The translations under genes and the position numbers were made by a program. Positions 47,019 to 55,471 of a stretch of DNA of 64,000 bases are shown piece after piece. Source of the stretch: Ralstonia sp. A12 (GTDB taxonomy: Bacteria > Pseudomonadota > Gammaproteobacteria > Burkholderiales > Burkholderiaceae). The notes below the pieces were generated by a model. The model saw nothing but the letters and a program-made list of their open reading frames with translations. It was not told the origin of the DNA and did not search any database. The stretch lies in the NCBI RefSeq assembly GCF_000801955.1, contig NZ_JSZO01000008.1:1-64000 (forward strand). The letters run 5' to 3'. The first letter of the stretch is position 1. Every line of letters starts with the position of its first letter.

Positions 47019-48824
47019 ATGCGCAGTCACCGTCCATCCGGTCCATCAGGCATCGTGCTACCGAACCTGCCGCGCAGGCGATTCGTGCAGGGCCTGGCCG
47101 CCGGTGGGGTGATCACCGGACTGGGGCTGGGTGGCTTCACTTCGTCGCTGGCGGCATCCGGCACATCGGCCGCATCCACTGTGCTGGGGTCTGCGCCGGT
47201 GCTGCGTGGCACCGAATTCGATCTGGTCATCGACGAGACGCCCGTGAACTACACCGGCAAGCCGATGATGGCCACCACCATCAACGGCATGCTGCCGGGC
47301 CCGACGTTGCGCTGGCGCGAAGGCGACACGGTCACCGTGCGCGTGACCAACCGCCTGCGCGAGCACACATCGATCCACTGGCACGGCATCATCCTGCCGT
47401 TCCAGATGGACGGCGTACCCGGCATCAGCTTCAACGGCATCCCACCCGGCGAGACCTTTACCTACCGCTTCAAGGTGCAGCAAAGCGGCAGCTACTGGTA
47501 CCACTCGCACTCGGGCTTTCAGGAGATGACCGGCGTCTATGGCGGCCTCATCATTGACGCCGCCGCCGGCGACCCGATCCGATCGGACCGTGATCACACC
47601 GTCCTGCTGTCGGACTGGACGGATGAAGACCCGATGCGGATGATCGCCAAGCTCAAGACGCAGGGTGACTACTACAACTACCACCAGCCCACGGTGGTGG
47701 ACTTCTTCCGCGATGTCTCCAACGATGGTTGGAAGGCCGCCATGAGCAAACGGAAGATGTGGAACGAGATGCGCATGAGCCCGACCGATCTGGCCGACGT
47801 CTCCGGTGCCACGCTCACCTATCTGACCAACGGCGTCACGCCCGCCGGCAACTGGACGGGCCTGTTCTCGCCGGGCGAGACGGTGCGACTGCGCTTCATC
47901 AACGGGTCAGGCAATACCTTCTATGACGTCCGCATCCCGGGGCTCAAGCTCAAGGTCGTTCAGGTGGATGGCCAGAACATCGATCCGGTGACGGTGGATG
48001 AGTTCCGCTTCGGTCCCGGCGAGACCTGCGATGTGCTGGTCGCGCCCAAGGACGACGCCTATACGATCTTCTCGCAGTCGATGGACCGCAGCGGCTATGC
48101 GCGCGGCACGCTGGCGGTACGCCAAGGCTTGCAGGCAGCGGTGCCGGCGCTCGACAAGGTGCAGTGGCTTTCCATGTCGGACATGATGGGAGACATGGGT
48201 GCCATGGGGCACAGCGGTATGGACCACGGCAGCATGCCGGGTATGGACCATGGCCAGCATGCCGCGCACGGTGGCTCGCCGGACGACCTGAAAGTGCCGA
48301 GCAAGGTCGCACGGCATGCGCGCACGGAGTACGGGCCCAGCACCGACATGCGTGTCGACATGGCGCGTACCAACCTGGACGATCCGGGCATCGGCTTGCG
48401 CAACAACGGACGGCGCGTCCTGGTGCTTGCCGATATGCACACCGTCGGCGGCCCGATCGACAAACGTGGTCCAGAGCGTGAAGTGGAGCTGCACCTCACC
48501 GGCAACATGGAACGCTACACGTGGTCGATCGACGGCGTGGAGTTCGGCAAGTCAACGCCCGTGCATTTCCGCTATGGCGAACGGCTGCGGGTCATCCTCC
48601 ACAACGACACGATGATGACGCACCCCATGCACCTGCACGGGATGTGGAGCGATCTCGAGGCACCCGACGGCACGTTCCTGGCACGCCGGCATACGCTCCC
48701 AGTTCAACCGGCGCAACGGATCAGCTTTCTTGTCACCGCAGACGCGCTAGGCCGCTGGGCATGGCACTGCCACCTGATGTTGCACATGGACGCGGGCATG
48801 TTCCGCGAAGTGGTGGTGGCCTGA
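47019..48824 (+). CDS. copA: Multicopper oxidase, copper resistance protein A
   Basis: The 601-residue periplasmic oxidase has a Tat signal (PRRRFVQGLAAGGVITGLGL) and three cupredoxin domains. Copper sites are HWHGIILP near 124, HSHSGFQ, HPMHLHGMWS and HCHLMLHMDAGMF at the end. A Met/His-rich insert near 390-425 (DMMGDMGAMGHSGMDHG) probably binds Cu(I). It oxidises Cu(I) to less toxic Cu(II). copB starts on the stop (TGATG), so the genes are coupled. Confidence 0.96.
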   Translation: MRSHRPSGPSGIVLPNLPRRRFVQGLAAGGVITGLGLGGFTSSLAASGTSAASTVLGSAPVLRGTEFDLVIDETPVNYTGKPMMATTINGMLPGPTLRWREGDTVTVRVTNRLREHTSIHWHGIILPFQMDGVPGISFNGIPPGETFTYRFKVQQSGSYWYHSHSGFQEMTGVYGGLIIDAAAGDPIRSDRDHTVLLSDWTDEDPMRMIAKLKTQGDYYNYHQPTVVDFFRDVSNDGWKAAMSKRKMWNEMRMSPTDLADVSGATLTYLTNGVTPAGNWTGLFSPGETVRLRFINGSGNTFYDVRIPGLKLKVVQVDGQNIDPVTVDEFRFGPGETCDVLVAPKDDAYTIFSQSMDRSGYARGTLAVRQGLQAAVPALDKVQWLSMSDMMGDMGAMGHSGMDHGSMPGMDHGQHAAHGGSPDDLKVPSKVARHARTEYGPSTDMRVDMARTNLDDPGIGLRNNGRRVLVLADMHTVGGPIDKRGPEREVELHLTGNMERYTWSIDGVEFGKSTPVHFRYGERLRVILHNDTMMTHPMHLHGMWSDLEAPDGTFLARRHTLPVQPAQRISFLVTADALGRWAWHCHLMLHMDAGMFREVVVA

Positions 48825-48850
48825 TGCTCGACTTTCATAGCGGAACACAC

Positions 48851-49954
48851 ATGCGCAAGCACGCACGAACACTTCTGACGGTCGCGCTGGCCGCCGCCGG
48901 CATCAGTACAGCCTCGGCCCAGGAATATCAACCGATGAGCGCGGAGCCAGCCCCGGCGTCCTCATCAAGCAGTCGCCCATCGCATGAGATAGATCACGGC
49001 TCAATGCAGGGCATGGACCATGGCTCGATGCAGGGCATGGACCATGGCTCGATGCAGGGCATGGACCATGGCTCGATGCAGGGCATGGACCATGGCTCGA
49101 TGCAGGGCATGGATGACAGCTCCATGCAGAGCATGGACGGTGGTTCAATGCAGGGCATGGACCACAGCGCAATGCAGGGCATGGACCACGGCAGCATGAA
49201 GATGCAAGGCGGTTCAGCGCCGCCCGACGCCCGTGATCCTGATGCGTATTCAGGCGGGTACCGCGTCGGCGTTGGCACATACGCACTCGACGATAGCCAC
49301 CACATGATGAAGATGGCGGATCAACACCTGTTTGGTTCTGTGCTGGTAGATCGGCTGGAGTGGGTGCATGCCAACAACGCAAACGCAACCGCCTACGAAA
49401 TGCAGGCTCGCTACGGCACGACGTACGACAAGGCCGTGCTCAAGGCAGAGGGCGACATCGAAAAGGGGCGCTTTGAAGAGGCGCGCACCGAGCTGCTATG
49501 GAGCCATGCTGTATCGACGTTCTGGGATACGCAGCTCGGCGTTCGAAACGATGCAGGCTTTGGCCGCCCGGCGCGCAACTGGGTAGCGTTCGGCGTGCAA
49601 GGTCTGGCGCCATACTGGTTTGACGTGGAAGCAACCGCCTATGTAGGCACCAACGGCCGCACGGCCTTGCGCTTGTCCAGCGAATACGAACTGCTGCTGA
49701 CCCAGCGGCTGATCCTGCAGCCGCGCATTGAAGCCAACTTCTACGGCAAGCGTGATCCGGATCTGGCAATCGGTGCAGGGCTGTCCACCGCAACGGCAGG
49801 CCTGCGGCTGCGTTACGAGTTCAGCCGACAGTTTGCCCCGTACATCGGCGTTGAGCGCAGCCAGTCGTTTGGTGCGACGGCCAACATGATTGAAGCCGCC
49901 GGCGGCCGCCGTGGCGAAACCCGCGTTGTTGCGGGTGTGCGATTCTGGTTCTAA
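48851..49954 (+). CDS. copB: Outer-membrane copper resistance protein B with Met/His repeats
   Basis: The 367-residue protein has a signal peptide (TLLTVALAAAGISTASA) and a Met/His-rich segment of eight-residue units of the type MDHGSMQG (about residues 55-115), then the CopB beta-barrel domain (DALDDSHHMM-like start, VDRLEWVHANNANATAYEMQARYGT, ending GVRFWF). It would bind copper at the cell surface. A start at 48824 overlapping the copA stop would add nine residues; 48851 is preferred as the signal peptide start. The repeat is unusually regular at the DNA level. Confidence 0.92.
   Translation: MRKHARTLLTVALAAAGISTASAQEYQPMSAEPAPASSSSSRPSHEIDHGSMQGMDHGSMQGMDHGSMQGMDHGSMQGMDHGSMQGMDDSSMQSMDGGSMQGMDHSAMQGMDHGSMKMQGGSAPPDARDPDAYSGGYRVGVGTYALDDSHHMMKMADQHLFGSVLVDRLEWVHANNANATAYEMQARYGTTYDKAVLKAEGDIEKGRFEEARTELLWSHAVSTFWDTQLGVRNDAGFGRPARNWVAFGVQGLAPYWFDVEATAYVGTNGRTALRLSSEYELLLTQRLILQPRIEANFYGKRDPDLAIGAGLSTATAGLRLRYEFSRQFAPYIGVERSQSFGATANMIEAAGGRRGETRVVAGVRFWF
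49004..49198 (+). repeat. 24-bp tandem repeats in copB
   Basis: About eight units of roughly GGCATGGACCATGGCTCGATGCAG-like sequence run head to tail, each coding eight residues rich in Met, His and Asp. The four or five central units are nearly identical at the nucleotide level, so they probably expand and contract by slippage or recombination. Confidence 0.9.
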
Positions 49955-49986
49955 CGTTTTTACCTACCAACCTTGTGAGTGCCCCC

Positions 49987-50373
49987 ATGTTCACGTCTCG
50001 TTTCGCTAGCCGCGCCATCATCGGCGCCGCTTTCGCCGTCATGGCTTCGGCGGCGGTTGCGCATCCGAAGCTGGTCTCTTCCACACCGGCGGACAACGCA
50101 GAAGTTGCCGCGCCCGCCAAGATCGAGCTGCATTTCTCCGAGACCCTCATGCCGCAGTTCTCGGGCGCGAATCTGCTGATGACCGGCATGCCCGGCATGG
50201 CAGACCACGCACCGATGAAGGTCGAGACGAAAGTGTCGAGGGGTGAGGACGACAAGACCATGGTCATCACGCCCGTGCAGCCGCTGCCTGCTGGCACCTA
50301 CCGCGTGGATTGGCGTGCCGTGTCGGCGGACACCCACAACGTGAAGGGCGCTTTCTCGTTTCAGGTGAAGTAA
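49987..50373 (+). CDS. copC: Periplasmic copper-binding protein C
   Basis: The 128-residue protein has a signal peptide cleaved just before AHPKL, exposing the N-terminal His that binds Cu(II) in CopC. The fold continues with FSETLMPQF, MTGMPGM (a Met site) and the C-terminal SADTHNVKGAFSF with the other His/Asp ligands. It delivers copper to CopD. An alternative GTG at 49975 is less likely. It lies 32 bases after copB. Confidence 0.94.
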   Translation: MFTSRFASRAIIGAAFAVMASAAVAHPKLVSSTPADNAEVAAPAKIELHFSETLMPQFSGANLLMTGMPGMADHAPMKVETKVSRGEDDKTMVITPVQPLPAGTYRVDWRAVSADTHNVKGAFSFQVK

Positions 50374-50376
50374 GCC

Positions 50377-51315
50377 GTGCCGGAAGATTGGCTCGTTGTC
50401 GCGTTGCGGTTTGGGCTTTACGTCGCGTTGACGGTCCCGTTTGGCGTGGCCTTCTTCGGCATCCATGCCATGCAGCCAGACGATCGCAACTCAACGTTGG
50501 CACGGCGGTACGTTTGCGTAGTTGGCTTCGCTACCGCTCTCGGCATCGTGCTGTCGCTGGCGAGCATGGTTGTGATGGCCAAGGCGATGGCGGGCGTGGA
50601 CACGTACGCCGAGCTGACGGCCCATGTCTTCGACATGATCTTGACTGCCACCCCGGTAGGACTGTCCTGGACGGTACGCGTGGTGGCCTTGTTTGCCGTG
50701 CTCGCCGCCATCGCCTTGCTGCGCACACATCCTGCGTTGCGCTTTGGCGCGCTGTCCATCCTGGGCGCCATTGCGTTGGCAACGCTCGCCTGGACGGGGC
50801 ACGGGGCGATGAGCGACGGTGCACTGGGCGCACTGCATCTCGCGTCTGACATCGCCCACCTGCTGGCCGCCGGTGCATGGGTGGGTGCGTTGTTTGCGTT
50901 CGTCGTTCTTTCAATACACGCGCGAGGGCCCTCGCCCGCCACTGCCACGCACGCTGCACTGCTTGGCCGTACGGCTGACGGCTTTGCCCGCGTCGGCACG
51001 GTAATCGTCGTGACGTTGGTCGTAACAGGGCCGCTCAACTACGGGCTGATCGTCGGCCCCACCGTAGACGGTTTGCTGACCACAGCCTACGGTCGCTTAT
51101 TGGTCGCGAAGCTGGCGCTGTTTGCGGGGATGCTGGCGCTGGCCGCCGCCAACCGGTATCGATTGAGCCCACGCCTGGCGCTCGCATTGCAAAACGGGGA
51201 TCACGCCGCGGCCGTGACAACGCTGCGCCGAAGTCTGACGACAGAAACCAGCCTCGCCTTAGCCGTCCTCGCCTTGGTGTCCTGGCTGGGCGTGCTTTCA
51301 CCCCCCGGGGCCTGA
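50377..51315 (+). CDS. copD: Copper resistance inner-membrane protein D
   Basis: The 312-residue polytopic protein starts with GTG at 50377, three bases after copC. About eight helices are visible; HVFDMILTA, GHGAMSDGALGALH and HLLAAGAWVG carry the His residues typical of CopD. With CopC it probably moves copper into the cytosol. The operon order copABCD is the classical one. Confidence 0.93.
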   Translation: MPEDWLVVALRFGLYVALTVPFGVAFFGIHAMQPDDRNSTLARRYVCVVGFATALGIVLSLASMVVMAKAMAGVDTYAELTAHVFDMILTATPVGLSWTVRVVALFAVLAAIALLRTHPALRFGALSILGAIALATLAWTGHGAMSDGALGALHLASDIAHLLAAGAWVGALFAFVVLSIHARGPSPATATHAALLGRTADGFARVGTVIVVTLVVTGPLNYGLIVGPTVDGLLTTAYGRLLVAKLALFAGMLALAAANRYRLSPRLALALQNGDHAAAVTTLRRSLTTETSLALAVLALVSWLGVLSPPGA

Positions 51316-51338
51316 CGACCTTCTTGCTCGACAACACC

Positions 51339-51827
51339 ATGCCCACGACATTGCCAACCCAACCACTGTCTCGAACCCGACGCGCTTTCGCCTTCGGGCT
51401 GGCGCTCCTGCCTGCCATGGCAATCGCACAGAAAGCGGCATCCAAACCTGTCGTCGAGGTTTGGAAAACCCCCACCTGCGGTTGTTGCAAGGATTGGCTC
51501 ACACACCTGCACGACAACGGTTTCGACGTGGTTGCGCATGATGTTGAAGACACTGTTGAGGCCAGAAAAGCGACGCGGATGCCCGAGCGCTACGCCTCTT
51601 GCCACACCGGCATGGTGCAAGGGTACGCGTTGGAAGGCCATGTGCCGGCACGCGAAATCAAACGGCTGCTGCGCGAGCGGCCAAAAGCAGTTGGCCTGGC
51701 CGTACCGAGCATGCCGCTTGGCTCGCCCGGGATGGACGGGCCCGCCTACGGTGGCCGCCGCATGCCCTACGACGTGTTGCTGATCAGCGCCGATGGTCAA
51801 TCGACCGTGTATCAGGCTTATCGCTGA
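51339..51827 (+). CDS. DUF411 metal-binding protein
   Basis: The 162-residue exported protein has a Tat-like start (RTRRAFAFGLALLPAMAIA) and the DUF411 signature TPTCGCCKDWLTHL near 50, followed by ASCHTGMVQGYALEGHVPA. DUF411 proteins accompany copper-resistance operons and probably bind Cu(I) through the CGCC cysteines. It follows copD closely (23 bases) and is presumably the last gene of the cop operon. Confidence 0.9.
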   Translation: MPTTLPTQPLSRTRRAFAFGLALLPAMAIAQKAASKPVVEVWKTPTCGCCKDWLTHLHDNGFDVVAHDVEDTVEARKATRMPERYASCHTGMVQGYALEGHVPAREIKRLLRERPKAVGLAVPSMPLGSPGMDGPAYGGRRMPYDVLLISADGQSTVYQAYR

Positions 51828-52045
51828 TCTGCGGCGCCCGCTGGTACCAAGAAGCAGCGGAAGGTGACGGACAGCGCGCGCGGCACGGCAGCCGAAATTG
51901 CGATCATGGCAGCGCATGTTGTAGCGTGACACCATCAATTTTCGCCCGATGCCGCACAAAATGGCCCGAGCGCGGCACAATGGCACGCCACTGCGTACCC
52001 ATTTCTGCGCACCGTTTTTCCTCATCCTTCCGGTTTCAACGCCCC

Positions 52046-52558
52046 ATGAACACGCAATCCCACCAGCTCAGCATGACCGTGCTGATGACGCCCGATATGG
52101 CCAACTTCTCCGGCAACGTGCACGGCGGCCACATCCTCAAGCTGCTCGATCAGGTGGCTTACGCGTGCGCCAGCCGCTACGCCGGCCGCTACGTCGTCAC
52201 GCTCTCGGTCGATCAGGTAGTGTTTCGCCAGCCGATCCACGTGGGCGAGCTGGTGACGTTCCTGGCGTCGGTCAACTACACGGGCCGCACGTCCATGGAG
52301 ATCGGCATCAAGGTGATCACGGAGAACATCCGCAACCAGGTCGTGCGCCATACCAATAGCTGCTACTTCACGATGGTGGCGGTGGACGACGACGGCAAAC
52401 CGGCAGATGTGCCACCGCTTACGCCCGTCAATGCAGAAGAAAAGGAGCGCTTTGAAGCCGCTCAGCAGCGTCGTGCGCTGCGCCAGGAAATGGAAGCACG
52501 GCACAAGGCGATCAAGGCCGCCTACGGCACGCCGGGTACGTCAGACGCGGTCAGCTAA
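52046..52558 (+). CDS. Acyl-CoA thioesterase (hotdog, YciA/ACOT type)
   Basis: The 170-residue cytosolic protein has the acyl-CoA thioesterase hotdog: NFSGNVHGGHILKLLDQVAYACASRYA (catalytic Asp region), VDQVVFRQPIHVGELV and SCYFTMVAVDDDG. It hydrolyses acyl-CoA, with broad chain-length range in this family. The ATG at 52046 is chosen because the 149-codon upstream frame has no recognisable content. It is convergent with the isochorismatase operon. Confidence 0.92.
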   Translation: MNTQSHQLSMTVLMTPDMANFSGNVHGGHILKLLDQVAYACASRYAGRYVVTLSVDQVVFRQPIHVGELVTFLASVNYTGRTSMEIGIKVITENIRNQVVRHTNSCYFTMVAVDDDGKPADVPPLTPVNAEEKERFEAAQQRRALRQEMEARHKAIKAAYGTPGTSDAVS

Positions 52559-52634
52559 GACAACATCGCCGCGGCTGTCTGCCTACGCAGTCAGCAATGG
52601 ACTGCAAACCGCATGGCGCCGGGCACTCCCATCG

Positions 52635-52669
52635 TTATCCACAGGCTTACCCACTGTTTCTGTGGATAA
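52635..52669. repeat. Pair of consensus DnaA boxes in inverted orientation
   Basis: TTATCCACA at 52635-52643 and TGTGGATAA at 52661-52669 are two perfect DnaA boxes facing each other; with the adjacent G/C they form a 10-bp inverted repeat around a 16-base spacer. They lie between convergent genes. No origin genes are in the window. Confidence 0.7.
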
Positions 52670-52703
52670 CACCCGGCGCCCGATCGGGCTTGCGCAAATG
52701 CGC

Positions 52704-53249
52704 TCAGCTGCGCGCCCACCCTGCCGACATCATCATCTCGGCAGATGGCGTCAGAATCCGCTTCCCAAAGCTGGAAATCGACGACAGCGTCGCGTTGTGA
52801 TGGCGCCGGATCAACTCGCCGCTGGCATGCGGTTTGTCGTGCGTCGTGTGGGCATCGGCCACCAGCGTAATGGTGTAGCCCAGCGCGGCCGCCTGGCGAA
52901 CGGTGGTGTCCACGCAGAACTCGGTGGCGTACCCGCAGACGACCAGATGCTCGATACCGAGGCCCGCAAGCAATTCTGTCAACTGAGTGCGTAGAAAGGA
53001 ATTCGGCGTGGTCTTGCGCACAACCGGATCGGTGGGAAGCACCTGCAAGGTCTGGACGAGGCCCCATGCGGGCGTGCCGTAGGGCAGCTCATCGTCTGCC
53101 GTCTCGTGCTGCACGAAGATCACCGGCACCTTCTCTTCACGCGCGCGGATAATCAGTTGGTTAATGGCTGTCAACACGCTCTCGGCCTGGGCCGGCGGCG
53201 GCGTAAACAAACCGGTCTGCACGTCAATTACGATCAGGGCGGTCGTCAT
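52704..53249 (-). CDS. Isochorismatase-family hydrolase
   Basis: The 181-residue cytosolic hydrolase has the Cys-Asp-Lys triad: Asp9 in VIDVQ, Lys79 in VRKTTPNSF and Cys112 in ATEFCVDTTVR. Relatives cleave amides such as nicotinamide or N-carbamoyl compounds, or isochorismate. It ends an operon of four minus-strand genes, six bases after the alpha/beta hydrolase. The substrate is unknown. Confidence 0.9.
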   Translation of the reverse strand: MTTALIVIDVQTGLFTPPPAQAESVLTAINQLIIRAREEKVPVIFVQHETADDELPYGTPAWGLVQTLQVLPTDPVVRKTTPNSFLRTQLTELLAGLGIEHLVVCGYATEFCVDTTVRQAAALGYTITLVADAHTTHDKPHASGELIRRHHNATLSSISSFGKRILTPSAEMMMSAGWARS

Positions 53250-53255
53250 GCGGTT

Positions 53256-54071
53256 CTAAATCGGTCGTTGGGAAAGCGGCGCCAGAAAATCCAGCACCGC
53301 TTCATTGAACACCGCCGGCCGCTGCAACGGCGCGAAATGGCTCACGCCCGGCAGCATCACCAGCCGCGCGCCAGGAATCGTCCGCGCGAGGTACTGTGCG
53401 TGCTCGGGCTGGATGAATTCGTCATGCTCGCTCTGCGCAATGGTTACAGGCACGCGAATCGCAGCCAGTTCCTCAGCCGTGGCGTTCGGCTGTGTCTGCA
53501 TCATTTCGGTGACGGCGGCGACGAATGCGTCGAAATCGCCAGGGGTGGCTGACAGCGCGGCGTAATCCTGCCGGTGGCGGCTGAAGCAGCGATCGATCAC
53601 GGGCGTGGGCTGGAAAGGCTTGGCGCCGCTCGGGTCCATGTTGCAGCCAAAGAAGAATACGCCCGCCACGCGCTCGGGCGTTTGCATGGCGAGGATAAGT
53701 GCAATGCAGGCGCCATCGCTCCAGCCGACGAAAGCCGCGCACCCAATGCCTAGCGCATCCATGATGGCGCGCACGTCCGACGCCATGCACGCGTACGTAT
53801 AAGGCCGAGCATCGCGCGTGCTGCGGCCATGTCCACGGCTGTCGATAGCGATGACGCGATAGCCCGCAGCCACCAACGCCGGCACCTGATGGCCCCAATT
53901 GCCGCCATGACCGAGCCCGCCATGCAGCAGGATCACCGGTGTGCCCGCACCAAACGTCGCGTACCAGATGCGGGCGCCATCATGTTCGACATGGCCTTGC
54001 TCTGCGGCTGCCGGCAAATGCGCCGCGCCCTGCGCTGCAAAGCGCGTCAGGTCGTCGTCGGAAATGTCCAC
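53256..54071 (-). CDS. Alpha/beta hydrolase (3-oxoadipate enol-lactonase-like)
   Basis: The 271-residue enzyme has the oxyanion motif LLHGGLGHGGNWG near 48-60, nucleophile Ser118 in GWSDG, then EHDEFIQ and SHFAPLQ for the acid and His. A GTG at 54071 is taken as the start because AGGGAG stands six bases before it; the ATG at 54104 is an alternative. Together with the carboxymuconolactone-decarboxylase-like gene upstream it looks like a PcaD/PcaC-type pair. Confidence 0.83.
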   Translation of the reverse strand: MDISDDDLTRFAAQGAAHLPAAAEQGHVEHDGARIWYATFGAGTPVILLHGGLGHGGNWGHQVPALVAAGYRVIAIDSRGHGRSTRDARPYTYACMASDVRAIMDALGIGCAAFVGWSDGACIALILAMQTPERVAGVFFFGCNMDPSGAKPFQPTPVIDRCFSRHRQDYAALSATPGDFDAFVAAVTEMMQTQPNATAEELAAIRVPVTIAQSEHDEFIQPEHAQYLARTIPGARLVMLPGVSHFAPLQRPAVFNEAVLDFLAPLSQRPI

Positions 54072-54149
54072 GTCAGGCTCCCTGTAGCAAGACTCCGCGA
54101 GCATAGGGAGGCCACCCTCGTCACGCAAGTTGTGTTAAGCGCGTTAACA

Positions 54150-54545
54150 CTAGCGGCCGTCTTCGACGCTGATGCCCAGTTCGCTGAGCACCTCGCGCGC
54201 GGAGCGGAAGGCCTCAATGGCCGCGGGCGCCCCCGCATAGATGGCGCTGTGCAACAGCACTTCGCGAATCTCCACGGCCGTTGCGCCGTTGTTGATGGCG
54301 CCACGCACGTGGCCCTTGAGCTCCGTACTGCGGCCCAGCGCCGCCAGCATGGCGCAGGTGCACAGGCTGCGTGTCTTGAGGTCGATGCCATCGCGCTGCC
54401 ACGTGCTGCCCCAGGCGTGCTCGTTGAGCCAATCCTGCAGCGGCGCAGAGAATGCATCGAGCCCGCTCATCGCCCGCTCCACAAACGCCTCGCCCATCAC
54501 CTGTGCGCGGCGTGCGCGTCCGGCTTCCTTGTCCTGTTCTGCCAC
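54150..54545 (-). CDS. Carboxymuconolactone decarboxylase-family protein
   Basis: The 131-residue protein has the CMD fold of helices with SLCTCAMLAALGRSTELKGHVRGAINNGAT and EIREVLLHSAIYAGAPAA, as in PcaC. The CTC motif could be redox-active as in AhpD. With the neighbouring hydrolase it suggests decarboxylation and lactone opening in an aromatic-acid pathway; whether it is true PcaC is uncertain because no other pca gene is present. Confidence 0.87.
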   Translation of the reverse strand: MAEQDKEAGRARRAQVMGEAFVERAMSGLDAFSAPLQDWLNEHAWGSTWQRDGIDLKTRSLCTCAMLAALGRSTELKGHVRGAINNGATAVEIREVLLHSAIYAGAPAAIEAFRSAREVLSELGISVEDGR

Positions 54546-54582
54546 GATTCGTCCTCCGTTTTGAACACCCGTGTCAGGCCGA

Positions 54583-55368
54583 TCAAGCCGGCTTGACCAG
54601 CAACATCATCAACGCGGTACCCAGCAACACCGCGCAGAACGCCAACCGCAAGCGCAGCGGCGAGAACTTGTGTGCGAGCGTCACACCCCACGACACGCTG
54701 ACCATGCCGCCAACCGCCAGCGGAATGCCCGTGCCCCAGCTCACATGCTCGGCGTGGGCATACGTGGCCAGCGCGATGAGCGTACCCGGCACGACCAGCG
54801 CCAATGCCATGCCTTGCGCGCGCGTCTGCGGCATGCCGAAGAAGGTCACCAGTGCTGGCACGACCACGAGCCCGCCGCCCACGGTGAAGATGCCCGACAT
54901 CGCACCACTGGCAATCCCCATCAACGGCATGGCAGCAGCAGGTAGGGCGTGCGGGGCAGCGTGCTCAGCATCCTTCGTTGCGTCTGATTTGTCCTTGAGC
55001 TGCGAAGCAAAGTACACCGCCAGCACGATCAGGAACACCGCAAACGCCGTGTGCAGATCGTGCGCATCCAACCCCGCCGCGAAGCGCGCCGCCACGTACG
55101 TCGCCGCCATGGAGAACACGCAGATCAACGCCACGGAGCGCAGATGCACCGGATGCCGCTGGTGATACCGCAGGAAGCCGATCAGCACGTTGGGCGCAAT
55201 CATCACCAGCGCAGTGCCTTGCGCCAGGTGCTGATCCATCCCGTACAGATACCCGAGAACGGGAATGGCGATCAGTCCGCCGCCGATGCCCAGCAGCCCG
55301 CCCGCCACGCCCAGGCCCATACCGAGCAGGAGATTGAACAGGCCTGTAAGAACAGCGTGAGACGTCAT
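54583..55368 (-). CDS. TauE/SafE (TSUP) family transporter
   Basis: The 261-residue inner-membrane protein has two related halves with about eight helices; GVAGGLLGIGGGLIAIPVL and SGIFTVGGGLVVVPAL are the paired TSUP motifs. The family exports sulfite, sulfoacetate or similar organosulfur and carboxylate anions. It is the first gene of the four-gene operon and may export or import the pathway acid. The ATG at 55368 is chosen; the frame to 55635 runs into noncoding and antisense sequence. Confidence 0.88.
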   Translation of the reverse strand: MTSHAVLTGLFNLLLGMGLGVAGGLLGIGGGLIAIPVLGYLYGMDQHLAQGTALVMIAPNVLIGFLRYHQRHPVHLRSVALICVFSMAATYVAARFAAGLDAHDLHTAFAVFLIVLAVYFASQLKDKSDATKDAEHAAPHALPAAAMPLMGIASGAMSGIFTVGGGLVVVPALVTFFGMPQTRAQGMALALVVPGTLIALATYAHAEHVSWGTGIPLAVGGMVSVSWGVTLAHKFSPLRLRLAFCAVLLGTALMMLLVKPA

Positions 55369-55471
55369 GCGTGCGAAGAAAAAGGGGGGCGGAAAAACAA
55401 ACGCGGCGACGCGCCATGCAGAACACAGCGCGCCGCCGGAAGTACCAGCCGCAAATTGTAGCGCCGGCCGT

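Noticed and set aside
49004-49198. CRISPR-like repeats in copB
   Set aside because: The repeats are contiguous, in frame and code for Met/His units; there are no spacers.
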